A stretch of DNA of 54,273 nt from Desulfofundulus thermobenzoicus (GTDB taxonomy: Bacteria; Bacillota; Desulfotomaculia; Desulfotomaculales; Desulfovirgulaceae): contig NZ_WHYR01000024.1 in assembly GCF_009428905.1 (NCBI RefSeq), forward strand, positions 1 through 54,273, given 5' to 3'. Position numbers and translations under genes: made by a program. The number at the start of each line of letters is the position of its first letter. Within the stretch, counting starts at the first letter, position 1. The notes below the pieces were generated by a model, which was given only the letters and a program-made list of their open reading frames with translations, searched no databases and was not told the origin of the DNA. Shown here in pieces: positions 23,517-31,586 of this stretch.

Positions 23517-24689
23517 ATGGAAACCAAAGAAATATCCCTGGAAATGAAAGAATACCTGGTAGAAGCCGGAGCGCAAACCCTGGATTACTGCATGCAGTGC
23601 GGGCTCTGTTCCGGCCTCTGCCCGTGGCGTCTGGTACCGGGCGAAACCAGTGAAGCCTTTTATATCCGCCGGATGATGCGCCTGGGCCAGCTGGGACTGG
23701 AAGGCTTTGACGACGAACAGGTGCTTTTTGCCTGTACCACCTGCGGCATGTGCCAGCTCAATTGTCCCCGGGAGGTAAAGATTATCGACAACGTGCGGTC
23801 CATGCGCAGCACCACCGTGGAAGCGGGATTTGTACCCTCTGCGGTGCGGTCGGTGGTGGGCAGCCTGCATGCCAACGGCAACCCCTGGTCGGGACCCCGG
23901 GAAAAGCGCATGGACTGGCAAAAGGGGGTGGATGTACCGGCTTTCACGTCCGGTACCGAGTATTTGCTTTTTGTCTGCTGCACTTCCTGTTACGATCCCC
24001 GCAGCCAGCGGATTGCCAGGAGTGTGGTGGACGTGCTCAAAAGGGCCGGGGTGAACTTCGGCGTCATCGGTGTGGAGGAAAGCTGTTGCGGTGAAACCGT
24101 CCGCAAAATCGGGGACGAGGAACTGTTCACCAAACTGGCCGAATCCAATATCAGGCTGTTCAGGGAAAAAGGAGTGCAAAAAATTATCACCACTTCCCCC
24201 CACTGCCTGTATACCTTTAAGAATGAGTATCCGGCCCTGGGCGGGGAATTCGAGGTGGTGCACTACACCCAGCTCCTGGCCGGATTGCTTCAGGAAGGCA
24301 AGCTGGAATTAAAAACTCCCCTGGATAAAAGGGTGGCCTACCACGATCCCTGTTACCTGGGACGCCACAACGGCATTTTTGACGCGCCCCGTACATTGAT
24401 ACGGGCCATTCCAGGCGTGGAACCGGTGGAATTGAGTCGCTCCCGGGAGAGGAGTTTGTGCTGTGCCGGCGGCGGCGGCCGGTTATGGGCGGAGGTACCC
24501 AGGGGAGAGCGGTTTGGCGAACTCCGGGTACTGGACGCGGAAGCAAAAAGTGCCGACATTCTGGCTACAGCCTGCCCCTACTGTGTAATCATGCTCGAAG
24601 CCGATTCCCTGGCTCTGGATAAACAGGAAAAAATCCAGGTAATGGAACTTTCTGAGCTCCTGAGCGCATCAATGGGGAGGGAGAGCTAA
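23517..24689 (+). CDS. HdrD-like iron-sulfur oxidoreductase (fused HdrC-HdrB)
   Basis: A 390-residue soluble protein: two ferredoxin motifs, CMQCGLCSGLCPW near residue 25 and CTTCGMCQLNCPREV near 77, then two CCG domains. The first CCG domain has CCTSCYD and EESCCGETVRKIG, but its final CxxC reads SPHC. The second is complete: HDPCYLGRHNG, SLCCAGGGGRLW and ACPYC. Such CCG domains bind the noncubane cluster that handles disulfide or thiol chemistry in heterodisulfide reductase. It sits between qmoB and qmoC, so it may be an added subunit of the Qmo complex or link it to a thiol carrier. ATG 23517 has AAAGGGG eight bases upstream. Confidence 0.93.
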   Translation: METKEISLEMKEYLVEAGAQTLDYCMQCGLCSGLCPWRLVPGETSEAFYIRRMMRLGQLGLEGFDDEQVLFACTTCGMCQLNCPREVKIIDNVRSMRSTTVEAGFVPSAVRSVVGSLHANGNPWSGPREKRMDWQKGVDVPAFTSGTEYLLFVCCTSCYDPRSQRIARSVVDVLKRAGVNFGVIGVEESCCGETVRKIGDEELFTKLAESNIRLFREKGVQKIITTSPHCLYTFKNEYPALGGEFEVVHYTQLLAGLLQEGKLELKTPLDKRVAYHDPCYLGRHNGIFDAPRTLIRAIPGVEPVELSRSRERSLCCAGGGGRLWAEVPRGERFGELRVLDAEAKSADILATACPYCVIMLEADSLALDKQEKIQVMELSELLSASMGRES

Positions 24690-25838
24690 TTGGTTACTGT
24701 TAATCCTCAGTTTGCGAAAAAGCTAAAGAAGTTTGGTGCCAAAACAGCCACCGACTGTTTTAACTGCGGCACCTGCACGGCCGTCTGCCCCCTGGTTACC
24801 GATGAAAATCAGTTTCCACGGCGATTTATGCGCTATGTGCAGCTGGGCATGGAAGATAAGATCAAACATTCCCTGGAACCCTGGCTTTGCTACTACTGCG
24901 GCGACTGCCAGAAAAACTGTCCCCGTCAGGCCAATCCGGGGGAAGTGATGATGTCCTTGCGCCGTTATCTCACTTCCCTGTATGATTGGACCGGTCTGGC
25001 TACGAAACTTTATACTTCCAAGGTTTGGGAAATATTGTCCGTTGTCGTTCTTTTTATTGCCACCCTGCTGGTGGTCAATGCCCTGCACGGGCCCATGGTG
25101 CTGGAACACACGGAACTGGAAACCTTTGCCCCGCGGCACGTGGTTGACCCGGCCGGATGGATTTTCGGCGGGGTTCTGTCCATTATCCTTTTGAGTAACA
25201 TCTACCGCATGTACCGGTTTGTCATGGACGGAGGAGAAAAGGTTAAAATTAACATCCCCCTTTCCGTGTATGTCCAGGAACTGTACACCCTGATTTATAA
25301 CTTCCTGACCCAGAAACGGTTCAGCCTGTGCTCCAACAAGAGCCGGTGGATTAAACACTGGCTGTTGATGTCGGGATATACGGTGGCCTTCCTGCTGGTG
25401 AACGCCGGTTCCAAGTGGTTTTTGACCAACGAGTATCTCTCGGTTTTCCATCCCGCAAGAATTCTCGGCTATTATGCTACCATAGCCCTGCTGTATGTCA
25501 CCACCGAATCCATCATCAGCAGGTTGCGGAAAACCGAGCCCATACACCAGTACTCCCACTCCACCGACTGGATGTTTTTAATCCTGCTCTGGTTGACCGT
25601 ATTTACGGGGCTTTTAACCCACGTATTCAAGTACCTGGATCTGCCGCTGGCCACCTACTATACCTTTGCCATCCACCTGGCCTTTACCGTGCCCCTTTTA
25701 GGCCTGGAGGTGCCCTTCACCAAGTGGGCGCACCTGGCCTACCGGCCCTTTGCCCTGTACTTCAAGCAGGTAAAGGAGCGGGCGCTGGAAATGCAAAGAA
25801 CCGCCGGTGCGGCGGGACAGATGGAAATCAGCGGTTGA
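24690..25838 (+). CDS. qmoC: Membrane subunit QmoC (HdrC-like FeS plus cytochrome b)
   Basis: A 382-residue protein linking the complex to the quinone pool. Two [4Fe-4S] motifs, CFNCGTCTAVCPLV and CYYCGDCQKNCPRQA, lie in the first 85 residues. The rest is a NarI/HdrE-like membrane domain of about six segments starting at residue 113, with His residues positioned for b hemes. TTG 24690 directly follows the stop of the HdrD-like gene (TAATTG), with GGGGAGGGA upstream, so translation is coupled. Closed by the terminator at 25858-25888. The same domain layout as Desulfovibrio QmoC; HdrE-like with an FeS extension is the alternative description. Confidence 0.9.
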   Translation: MVTVNPQFAKKLKKFGAKTATDCFNCGTCTAVCPLVTDENQFPRRFMRYVQLGMEDKIKHSLEPWLCYYCGDCQKNCPRQANPGEVMMSLRRYLTSLYDWTGLATKLYTSKVWEILSVVVLFIATLLVVNALHGPMVLEHTELETFAPRHVVDPAGWIFGGVLSIILLSNIYRMYRFVMDGGEKVKINIPLSVYVQELYTLIYNFLTQKRFSLCSNKSRWIKHWLLMSGYTVAFLLVNAGSKWFLTNEYLSVFHPARILGYYATIALLYVTTESIISRLRKTEPIHQYSHSTDWMFLILLWLTVFTGLLTHVFKYLDLPLATYYTFAIHLAFTVPLLGLEVPFTKWAHLAYRPFALYFKQVKERALEMQRTAGAAGQMEISG

Positions 25839-25857
25839 TGGGCGGGAATTGCGCAAC

Positions 25858-25888
25858 AAAAAGACCCCCCGGGCAGGGGTCTTTTTTT
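25858..25888 (+). terminator. Terminator of the sulfate-reduction locus
   Basis: AAAAAGACCCC and GGGGTCTTTTTTT enclose CCGGGCA: a strong stem with a seven-T tail, 20 bases after the qmoC stop. Confidence 0.93.
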
Positions 25889-26062
25889 GCGCGGTCTTTT
25901 ATGGAGCAACAAATACCTTTCGCCGGCGAAACCGGCCAACTGGGGCTTTCCCACGGACAGGTAGTGACGGTTCTTGACTTGCCCGGTGGAATACAGTAAC
26001 ATGGTACCGGAATGAAAATGGCCGGTTAACCCCTCTGCCGGCGATCAGGGAGCATATAAATT

Positions 26063-27517
26063 ATGAACAAAACCCCATTTATAGATGGCGATGCTTTAGA
26101 ACGAATGATCCTGTTGACCAGCGGTCTGATTTTGTATAAACAGATCGCCCGGGACCCGGTGGTGCAGGCCCTGCAAAGTTTACTGGAAAGTCTGGTTTCT
26201 TCCGGGCCGTCAGCCCGGGAGGTGTGTGAAAGGTATCATCACTTTTGCGCCCTGGCGCTGGAATGCCGCTGGCCGGACCATTTGCTGGATTTAATTCTGG
26301 ACAGCGATAATAGCTTCAGCCGGCGGGTCGGGGCGGCGGGTCCGGAGAACGTGGACCGGCGGATCATGGCCCTGGCCGCCAGGGATCTATCCATCCTGCA
26401 GGAGCTGTCGCAAATTAATGCGGGACAGTTAAAACAGGTGGCGGCGGGCATTTTTAGTTCCACCGGTGCCCCGTACGATCCGCTGGCGCCGGAAAACTGG
26501 CCGGGGTGGGAAGAAATGCCCGGTTACCTTGAGCCGGTACCGGCAGTGGATCCGGGAAATCCGGATGCGGTCCGGGAAAACCTTTCCGGGGCCGGCACCT
26601 GTAATGGGCGGGACGCCGGCGCCGCCCGGTGGCTGGCATTGTGCCGGCGCAGGGTTAAAATGGCCCTGCTCCGCAGCCGGAACTGGGGCGGGGCCGTGGA
26701 TGAGCTGGCCCGCTATTACCACCGGGTGGGATGGGGCGTTTTCAGCCGTTATGTGGCCTTTCGCTGGCAGAAAAGTCCCGGCGGCGGGGGCGTTCTGGCA
26801 GGCATTGCCTCTCCCGACCCCGTGCGTCTGGAAGAGTTGATCGGTCTGGACCGGGAAAAGAAGGTAATACTGGAAAACACGGAACACTTCCTGACCGGCC
26901 TTCCGGCCAACAATATGATCCTGTACGGCGATCGGGGCACGGGCAAATCCTCCACCGTCAAGGCATTGCTGAATGCCTTCGCCTGCCGGGGCCTGCGCCT
27001 GGTGGAAATGGCCAAAGCCGATCTGGGTGATTTTCCGCTTCTCACCCGGCAACTGGCCAATCAGACACAAAAATTCATCATTTTCGTGGACGACCTGTCC
27101 TTTGATGAAACGGAGCCGGAATACCGGGCGTTGAAGCCGGTGCTGGAAGGTGGTCTGGAGGTAAGGCCGGGCAATGTGCTTATCTACGCCACTTCCAACC
27201 GGCGCCACCTGGTAAAGGAAAGCTTTTCCGAACGCCAGGGGGATGAGGTGCATGCCAGGGACAGCATGGAAGAAAAACTGGCCCTGGCCGACCGTTTCGG
27301 CATTACGGTGACCTTCCCCGCCCCGGATCAGGAAGGGTACCTGCGGATCGTGGAAGGGCTGGCGGAACAGCGCGGCCTGGAAATAGACCGGGATGAACTG
27401 CGTAAAATGGCCCTGCACTGGGAAATGTGGCACAACGGCCGTTCCGGCCGCACCGCCCGGCAGTTCGTAGACTACCTGGCGGCCCGCCGGGCAGGGATGT
27501 CCAGGGCCAACCCGTAA
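26063..27517 (+). CDS. AAA+ ATPase, DUF815 family
   Basis: A 484-residue cytoplasmic protein of the COG2607/DUF815 group. The N-terminal half is helical and without known motif. The ATPase domain begins near residue 265 (RLEELIGLDREKKVILENTE), with Walker A LYGDRGTGKSSTVKALLNAF and Walker B KFIIFVDDLSFDE, followed by an arginine-finger region ATSNRRHLVKESFSER. Known members are predicted AAA+ ATPases of unknown biological role. ATG 26063 has GGGAG ten bases upstream. It stands alone between the qmo terminator and the GGDEF gene. Confidence 0.9.
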   Translation: MNKTPFIDGDALERMILLTSGLILYKQIARDPVVQALQSLLESLVSSGPSAREVCERYHHFCALALECRWPDHLLDLILDSDNSFSRRVGAAGPENVDRRIMALAARDLSILQELSQINAGQLKQVAAGIFSSTGAPYDPLAPENWPGWEEMPGYLEPVPAVDPGNPDAVRENLSGAGTCNGRDAGAARWLALCRRRVKMALLRSRNWGGAVDELARYYHRVGWGVFSRYVAFRWQKSPGGGGVLAGIASPDPVRLEELIGLDREKKVILENTEHFLTGLPANNMILYGDRGTGKSSTVKALLNAFACRGLRLVEMAKADLGDFPLLTRQLANQTQKFIIFVDDLSFDETEPEYRALKPVLEGGLEVRPGNVLIYATSNRRHLVKESFSERQGDEVHARDSMEEKLALADRFGITVTFPAPDQEGYLRIVEGLAEQRGLEIDRDELRKMALHWEMWHNGRSGRTARQFVDYLAARRAGMSRANP

Positions 27518-27654
27518 AAAGGGAATTTGCGTCCCCGCCGATGGTTTTGTAAACCGGTTCAATAAGCAACCCCGGTCCCGGAACAATTGTCACCAACTTC
27601 TCCAACAAGCAAAGGTGATTCCCTTTTTCTGTCGAAATAATTTTTGAGGTGACA

Positions 27655-29343
27655 ATGGTGAAAGGCGGGCGCAACCTTACCCATATTGCTTACACGTGGT
27701 TGATTATCATTCTGGGGTTATGGGGCCTGGTGCGCCAGTTTTCCTCCCTGGACCTGGACTACTGCCGTTTCTTTGTCCTTTTTATGGCCATGGGAGTGGT
27801 CACCGAGTGGCTGGCGGTGAACTTTCCCCGGGGGCAGCTTTCCGGCGGTTTTGCTGTGGTAATGGCGGTATTTTTGACCTGCGGCACCCCGGCGGCGGCC
27901 TGGGTGGGCGCCCTGGCCACCCTGTGCGCCCAGGGGATTGTGAACCGGGGCAACCCCCTGCGCACCATCCTTTTCAACGCCACCCAGCACGTGCTGGCAG
28001 TTACGGCGGCCGGCTATGTTTTTTCTGCCGCCGGCGGCCGGACGGGGATTGGTGTTTCCCTGGAACTGGCCCTGCCCCTGCTGGCCTTTGTCCTGGTCTA
28101 TTTTGGTGCCAATTTCCTGCTGGTCGCCCTTTACCAGCAGCAAATGCCCGGTTATCGCCGGATAACCCTTTCCTGGTGGGATGTCTTTCGCTGGGGGGCG
28201 CTGACCTACCTGTTCACCGCCCCGTTGGGTGTACTCATGGCCCTGCTTTACAGCCAGATGGGGTATGGCGGGGTTCTTTTATTTTTCTTTCCCGTTCTGG
28301 TGGTGCAACTGGTGCTGCGGATGTATGTGCACCTGGAACTGGCCAACCGGGAATTAATTGCCCTGTACCAGGTGGCCCGGAAACTGGGTGAAGGGCTGGA
28401 TCCGGAGCAGATTGCCGAATTGATCCTGCGGGAAGCCGGGCGGGTGGTTCATTACCACAGCGGGGTGGTTTACCTGCTTGCGGAGGAGCCCGGCTGCTAC
28501 CGGGCAAAGGCGGCGACCGGCCCCTTTCAGGATGATTTGCTGCGTACCATGGTCAGGTCCGGTGAAGGTTTTGCCGGCCGGATACTCCGGGAAGGGCAGC
28601 CGGAATTGATTTATGATTCCCGGGAGGACCCCCGGGTGTCCGGGGAGGGAGGGCTGTCCCGGGTTTACCGTTCTTTGATGTTCATTCCCCTGGTGGCCGA
28701 TGCCGGGGTGATTGGTTTGCTGTTGCTCGGGGAAAAACGCCGCATGGCCTTTGACGAAAACCACCTGGATACCCTGACCGTTATTGCCGTCCAGGCGGCG
28801 GTGGCCATGGCCAATGCCCTGCTGGTTCACAGGCTGGAGGAAAGCGCCAATACCGATGGATTGACCGGCATTTACAATCACCGCTATTTCCTGCGCCGGA
28901 TGTCCGAAGAGTACCGGCGCACCAGTACGTCCGGCCTGCCCCTGGCCCTGATCATGCTGGATGTGGATGACTTCAAGCGCATCAATGATTCCTTCGGTCA
29001 TCCGGCCGGGGATGCGGTGCTGGTGGAGCTGGCCGCCCTGTTGCGGGAGGGCGTTGGGGAGGCAGGGGTGGTCTGCCGTTACGGCGGGGAGGAGTTTGCC
29101 GTGCTTCTGCCCGGTACGGATGCCCCGGCCGCCGGCTCCCTGGCCGAAAATTTAAGGCAAATGGTGCGGGAACACCCCTTTCCTCTGAACAGGCTTTCCG
29201 TACAGGTGAGAATCAGTCTGGGTGTGGCCGCCTGTCCCGGGGACGCCCGGGATGTGGACGACCTGGTGCAGCGGGCGGACCAGGCCCTTTACCGGGCCAA
29301 GAAAAGGGGCAAGGATTGTGTGGTGCTGTACCGGGAGCAGTAA
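27655..29343 (+). CDS. Membrane-bound GAF-GGDEF diguanylate cyclase
   Basis: Probable synthesis of cyclic di-GMP. About 562 residues: a hydrophobic N-terminal domain with about six or seven membrane segments (residues 5-220), a GAF-type sensory domain (about 235-390) and a C-terminal GGDEF domain (about 400-562). The active-site signature is RYGGEEFAVLLPGT, preceded by LIMLDVDDFKRINDSFGHPA; it is intact for catalysis. The inhibitory RxxD site normally located just before it reads GEAG, so product inhibition through the I-site is unlikely. ATG 27655 (or GTG 27658) follows GAGGTG. Neighbours give no hint of its signal. Confidence 0.9.
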   Translation: MVKGGRNLTHIAYTWLIIILGLWGLVRQFSSLDLDYCRFFVLFMAMGVVTEWLAVNFPRGQLSGGFAVVMAVFLTCGTPAAAWVGALATLCAQGIVNRGNPLRTILFNATQHVLAVTAAGYVFSAAGGRTGIGVSLELALPLLAFVLVYFGANFLLVALYQQQMPGYRRITLSWWDVFRWGALTYLFTAPLGVLMALLYSQMGYGGVLLFFFPVLVVQLVLRMYVHLELANRELIALYQVARKLGEGLDPEQIAELILREAGRVVHYHSGVVYLLAEEPGCYRAKAATGPFQDDLLRTMVRSGEGFAGRILREGQPELIYDSREDPRVSGEGGLSRVYRSLMFIPLVADAGVIGLLLLGEKRRMAFDENHLDTLTVIAVQAAVAMANALLVHRLEESANTDGLTGIYNHRYFLRRMSEEYRRTSTSGLPLALIMLDVDDFKRINDSFGHPAGDAVLVELAALLREGVGEAGVVCRYGGEEFAVLLPGTDAPAAGSLAENLRQMVREHPFPLNRLSVQVRISLGVAACPGDARDVDDLVQRADQALYRAKKRGKDCVVLYREQ

Positions 29344-29373
29344 TAGCTGGCATGAAAATAGGAGATGGTTTAT

Positions 29374-30297
29374 TTGGCTGGATTGCTGGCTCGTATGCGC
29401 TGGCTGTGGCGCGACTTTCTGGATTTGTTGTTTCCCCCCTCCCGGGCCTGTCCCCTTTGCAAAGCGGCAGCGGAACAGGACCGGCTTTGCCCGCGCTGCG
29501 CGGAGGTGCTTGCTGCCTGGCAGTCAAAGGATATCTGCTCCTGTTGCGGCCGTTTCCGGGAAGCAGGCCCTTTGTTCTCCGGGCGGACAACCCCTGACAA
29601 CCGGTTTCCTGCCCCGGAAATCCGGCCATCTATGCCGGTTTTTTCCCCATTACCTGTTCAATCGACGGGACAATGGGCCGGCCCTGCGGCAAAAACCCGG
29701 CCGTCAGTGCCCGCCGTTTCCCCCGCAGGCATCCCTTCCTTATCAATGCTCTGTCCCGACTGCCGGATGGAGCGACCCCCGTTTACCGCCGCCCGGTCCG
29801 CTGGACCATACCATCTTTTGTTCAGGGAAGCCATCCACCGTTTCAAATTCGGGCGGCAGCGCCAGCTGGCCCGCCCCCTGGGCAGGCTATTGTCTGCCGT
29901 TGTCCGGGAACTGGTGCCTTCCAGCAGCCGTCCCCTGGTGGTGCCCGTTCCCCTGCCGGCCGGGCGCCTGGCTGAAAGGGGTTTCAATCAGTCACTCCTG
30001 CTGGCCCGGGAGATTTGCCTGGAACTGGACTGGACCCTGTGGCCGGCCCTGTTCAGAACCCGGGAAACGCCGCCCCAATCGGGCCTTCCCCGGACACAAC
30101 GCCTGGTCAACTTGCAGGGGGCCTTTGCTTTTACCGGTCCGCCACCGGCTCCTCGACAGGTGGCTTTGCTGGTTGACGATGTTTTAACCACCGGGGCCAC
30201 GGCTGCCGAATGCGCCCGTGTTCTGCGAGAAGCCGGCGTTACTGCCGTCTACGTGGCCACCGTGGCCGGAGGGACATGGCGGGAAATTTCATCATGA
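29374..30297 (+). CDS. ComF-family phosphoribosyltransferase-like protein
   Basis: Cytoplasmic protein related to ComF/GntX, needed for natural transformation in several bacteria, probably acting on single-stranded DNA uptake. An N-terminal zinc-ribbon pair (CPLCK and CPRC, then CSCCG and CPDC) is followed by a phosphoribosyltransferase fold with the PRPP loop VALLVDDVLTTGAT. Between the zinc region and the core there is an unusual Pro/Ser-rich stretch of about 50 residues (29570-29740), making it longer than the usual 230-residue ComF. TTG 29374 has AGGAG nine bases upstream; ATG 29365 directly abuts that site and is less likely. Confidence 0.88.
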   Translation: MAGLLARMRWLWRDFLDLLFPPSRACPLCKAAAEQDRLCPRCAEVLAAWQSKDICSCCGRFREAGPLFSGRTTPDNRFPAPEIRPSMPVFSPLPVQSTGQWAGPAAKTRPSVPAVSPAGIPSLSMLCPDCRMERPPFTAARSAGPYHLLFREAIHRFKFGRQRQLARPLGRLLSAVVRELVPSSSRPLVVPVPLPAGRLAERGFNQSLLLAREICLELDWTLWPALFRTRETPPQSGLPRTQRLVNLQGAFAFTGPPPAPRQVALLVDDVLTTGATAAECARVLREAGVTAVYVATVAGGTWREISS

Positions 30298-30523
30298 TGT
30301 GGCAAATATGTCAATCAATGGTGACATAATTTAACAAAATTTTTACTTACCCGCATTTTATCCAGACCTAAAAGCCCCATATGACGGGTTATCAACAGAC
30401 TTATCCACATTATCCACAGGTTTTTCGTCCACAGGGACCTGTTTTTCGGGTGTTTTGACATGATAATTATGGATATTATGGGTATATATACTAATAAGAC
30501 AAGTGCAAATAGAATGGCAGCCC
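30298..30523. other. AT-rich intergenic region with DnaA boxes
   Basis: No gene. The first 60 bases are AT-rich (TAATTTAACAAAATTTTTAC). Three DnaA-type 9-mers on the same strand follow: TTATCAACA at 30389-30397 (one mismatch), then TTATCCACA at 30401-30409 and 30410-30418 (both perfect). A related GTCCACA occurs at 30428-30434. The csp promoter lies at the right end. Confidence 0.7.
30389..30418 (+). promoter_or_regulatory. Cluster of three DnaA boxes
   Basis: TTATCAACA, then TTATCCACA and TTATCCACA, in direct orientation; two are perfect matches to the DnaA box. dnaA, dnaN and other origin neighbours are absent, so this is probably a regulatory or titration site rather than oriC. Confidence 0.7.
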
Positions 30524-30552
30524 TTGACAAAGGCGTCTGTATGTGTTAACAT
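30524..30552 (+). promoter_or_regulatory. SigA promoter of the cold-shock gene
   Basis: TTGACA at 30524-30529 and TAACAT at 30547-30552 with a 17-base spacer. The leader to the ATG at 30611 is about 50 bases. Confidence 0.8.
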
Positions 30553-30610
30553 ACACCCACGTGAGATCTTCTGGACCCACGGGATTTTAATTTGGGAGGA
30601 ATGTTTAGTA

Positions 30611-30808
30611 ATGCAAGGCAGAGTCAAATGGTTCAGCGCCGAGAAGGGTTACGGTTTCATTGAAAGGGAGGACGGAGGGGATGTTTTCGTCCACTTCTCG
30701 GCCATTCAGGGGGAAGGCTTCAAAACCCTGAACGAGGGAGAGCTGGTGGAGTTTGATATCGTCGAAGGCGCCCGCGGTCCCCAGGCAGCCAATGTGATAA
30801 AAATCTAA
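30611..30808 (+). CDS. Cold-shock protein (CspA/CspB family)
   Basis: A 65-residue OB-fold RNA chaperone. RNP1 is KGYGFIERE and RNP2 is DVFVHFSAI, both intact; the start [17 protein letters not shown] is typical. It acts in the cytoplasm by keeping mRNA single-stranded, often constitutively in thermophilic Firmicutes. ATG 30611 follows TGGGAGGA; in-frame codons from 30503 upstream lie across the promoter and are not coding. Monocistronic: promoter at 30524-30552, terminator at 30822-30851. Confidence 0.96.
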   Translation: MQGRVKWFSAEKGYGFIEREDGGDVFVHFSAIQGEGFKTLNEGELVEFDIVEGARGPQAANVIKI

Positions 30809-30821
30809 CATCGGCCGACCG

Positions 30822-30851
30822 AAAGCCCGGTTAAAAGGACCGGGCTTTTTT
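30822..30851 (+). terminator. Terminator of csp
   Basis: Ten-base stem AAAGCCCGGT / ACCGGGCTTT, loop TAAAAGG, then TTT. Confidence 0.93.
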
Positions 30852-30887
30852 AGTCGTTATTTTTTGTTGAAGATTCTACCGGGATTG

Positions 30888-30914
30888 GCAGGAATTCTGG
30901 TTAATTTCGGGAAT
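30888..30914 (+). promoter_or_regulatory. SigH-type promoter of hpf
   Basis: GCAGGAATT at 30888-30896 matches the SigH -35 consensus RnAGGAWWW fully. CGGGAAT at 30908-30914 matches RnnGAAT with one mismatch; the spacer is 11 bases. In Bacillus subtilis the homologous gene (yvyD/hpf) is known to be transcribed by SigH and SigB, which supports the reading. Confidence 0.55.
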
Positions 30915-30952
30915 AATATTAACACGACAGACCAGAAAGGAGCTGGTACCGT

Positions 30953-31474
30953 ATGGAAGTACAGGTACGGGGCAGAAACGTGGAAGTAACCAACGCACTA
31001 AAGGAGTACGTGGAGAAGCGCCTGGGTAAGCTGGAAAAATTCTTGGAACAGATCAACGAAGTCCAGGTGACCATGACCGTGGAAAAGGATTCCCACCGGG
31101 TGGAAGTAACCATCCCCCTTAATGGAATCATTCTACGGGGAGAAGAATCCACGGGCGACATGTATGCTTCCATCGATCTGGTCGTGGAAAAGCTGGAAAA
31201 ACAGGTGGAACGCTATAAGGGTAAACTGCTGCGCCGCCTGGAGCGGAACAGCTTGCAGGTTCCCGAGGGTGGGGACAGGGTGGTGGAAAACGGCCCCCGG
31301 GTGGTACGCACCAAGCGCTTTGCCATCAAGCCCATGTCCGTGGATGAAGCGGTTATGCAGATGAACCTGCTGGGGCACAGCTTCTTTGTTTTCTCCAATG
31401 CCGAAACGGAGCAGGTGAATGTGGTTTACCGGCGCAAAGACGGCAATTTCGGCTTGATCGAACCCGAATTTTAA
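30953..31474 (+). CDS. hpf: Ribosome hibernation promoting factor, long form
   Basis: Binds the 30S subunit and drives formation of inactive 100S ribosome dimers in stationary phase. At 173 residues it is the long form. The N-terminal domain is about residues 1-100, with the pattern MEVQVRGRNVEVTNALKEYV. The C-terminal dimerisation domain contains KRFAIKPMSVDEAVMQMNLL and GHSFFVFSNAETEQVNVVYR. ATG 30953 follows AGAAAGGAGCTGG. Preceded by a SigH-like promoter and followed by the secA promoter. Confidence 0.96.
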   Translation: MEVQVRGRNVEVTNALKEYVEKRLGKLEKFLEQINEVQVTMTVEKDSHRVEVTIPLNGIILRGEESTGDMYASIDLVVEKLEKQVERYKGKLLRRLERNSLQVPEGGDRVVENGPRVVRTKRFAIKPMSVDEAVMQMNLLGHSFFVFSNAETEQVNVVYRRKDGNFGLIEPEF

Positions 31475-31495
31475 TCTGGAAAAAGAAGGAGGCAC

Positions 31496-31524
31496 TTGCA
31501 ACCCCACCCGCGCGGTGCTACAAT
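31496..31524 (+). promoter_or_regulatory. SigA promoter of secA
   Basis: TTGCAA at 31496-31501 and TACAAT at 31519-31524, spacer 17. The predicted start of transcription near 31531 lies just before a strong hairpin. Confidence 0.7.
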
Positions 31525-31541
31525 AGATAAGGGTTATTTGC

Positions 31542-31570
31542 AAGAGGAACCTTTGTGGTTCCTCTTCTTT
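31542..31570 (+). promoter_or_regulatory. Hairpin in the secA leader (possible attenuator)
   Basis: Perfect ten-base stem AAGAGGAACC / GGTTCCTCTT with loop TTTGT, followed by CTTT. It lies between the secA promoter and the ribosome-binding site GAAAGGTG. It could end some transcripts early, or terminate read-through from hpf. Confidence 0.65.
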
Positions 31571-31586
31571 ACGAAAGGTGATTTTT

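Noticed and set aside
30298..30523. Chromosomal origin of replication
   Set aside because: There are only three DnaA boxes and none of the usual origin neighbours (dnaA, dnaN, gyrB, rpmH); a local regulatory cluster is more likely.
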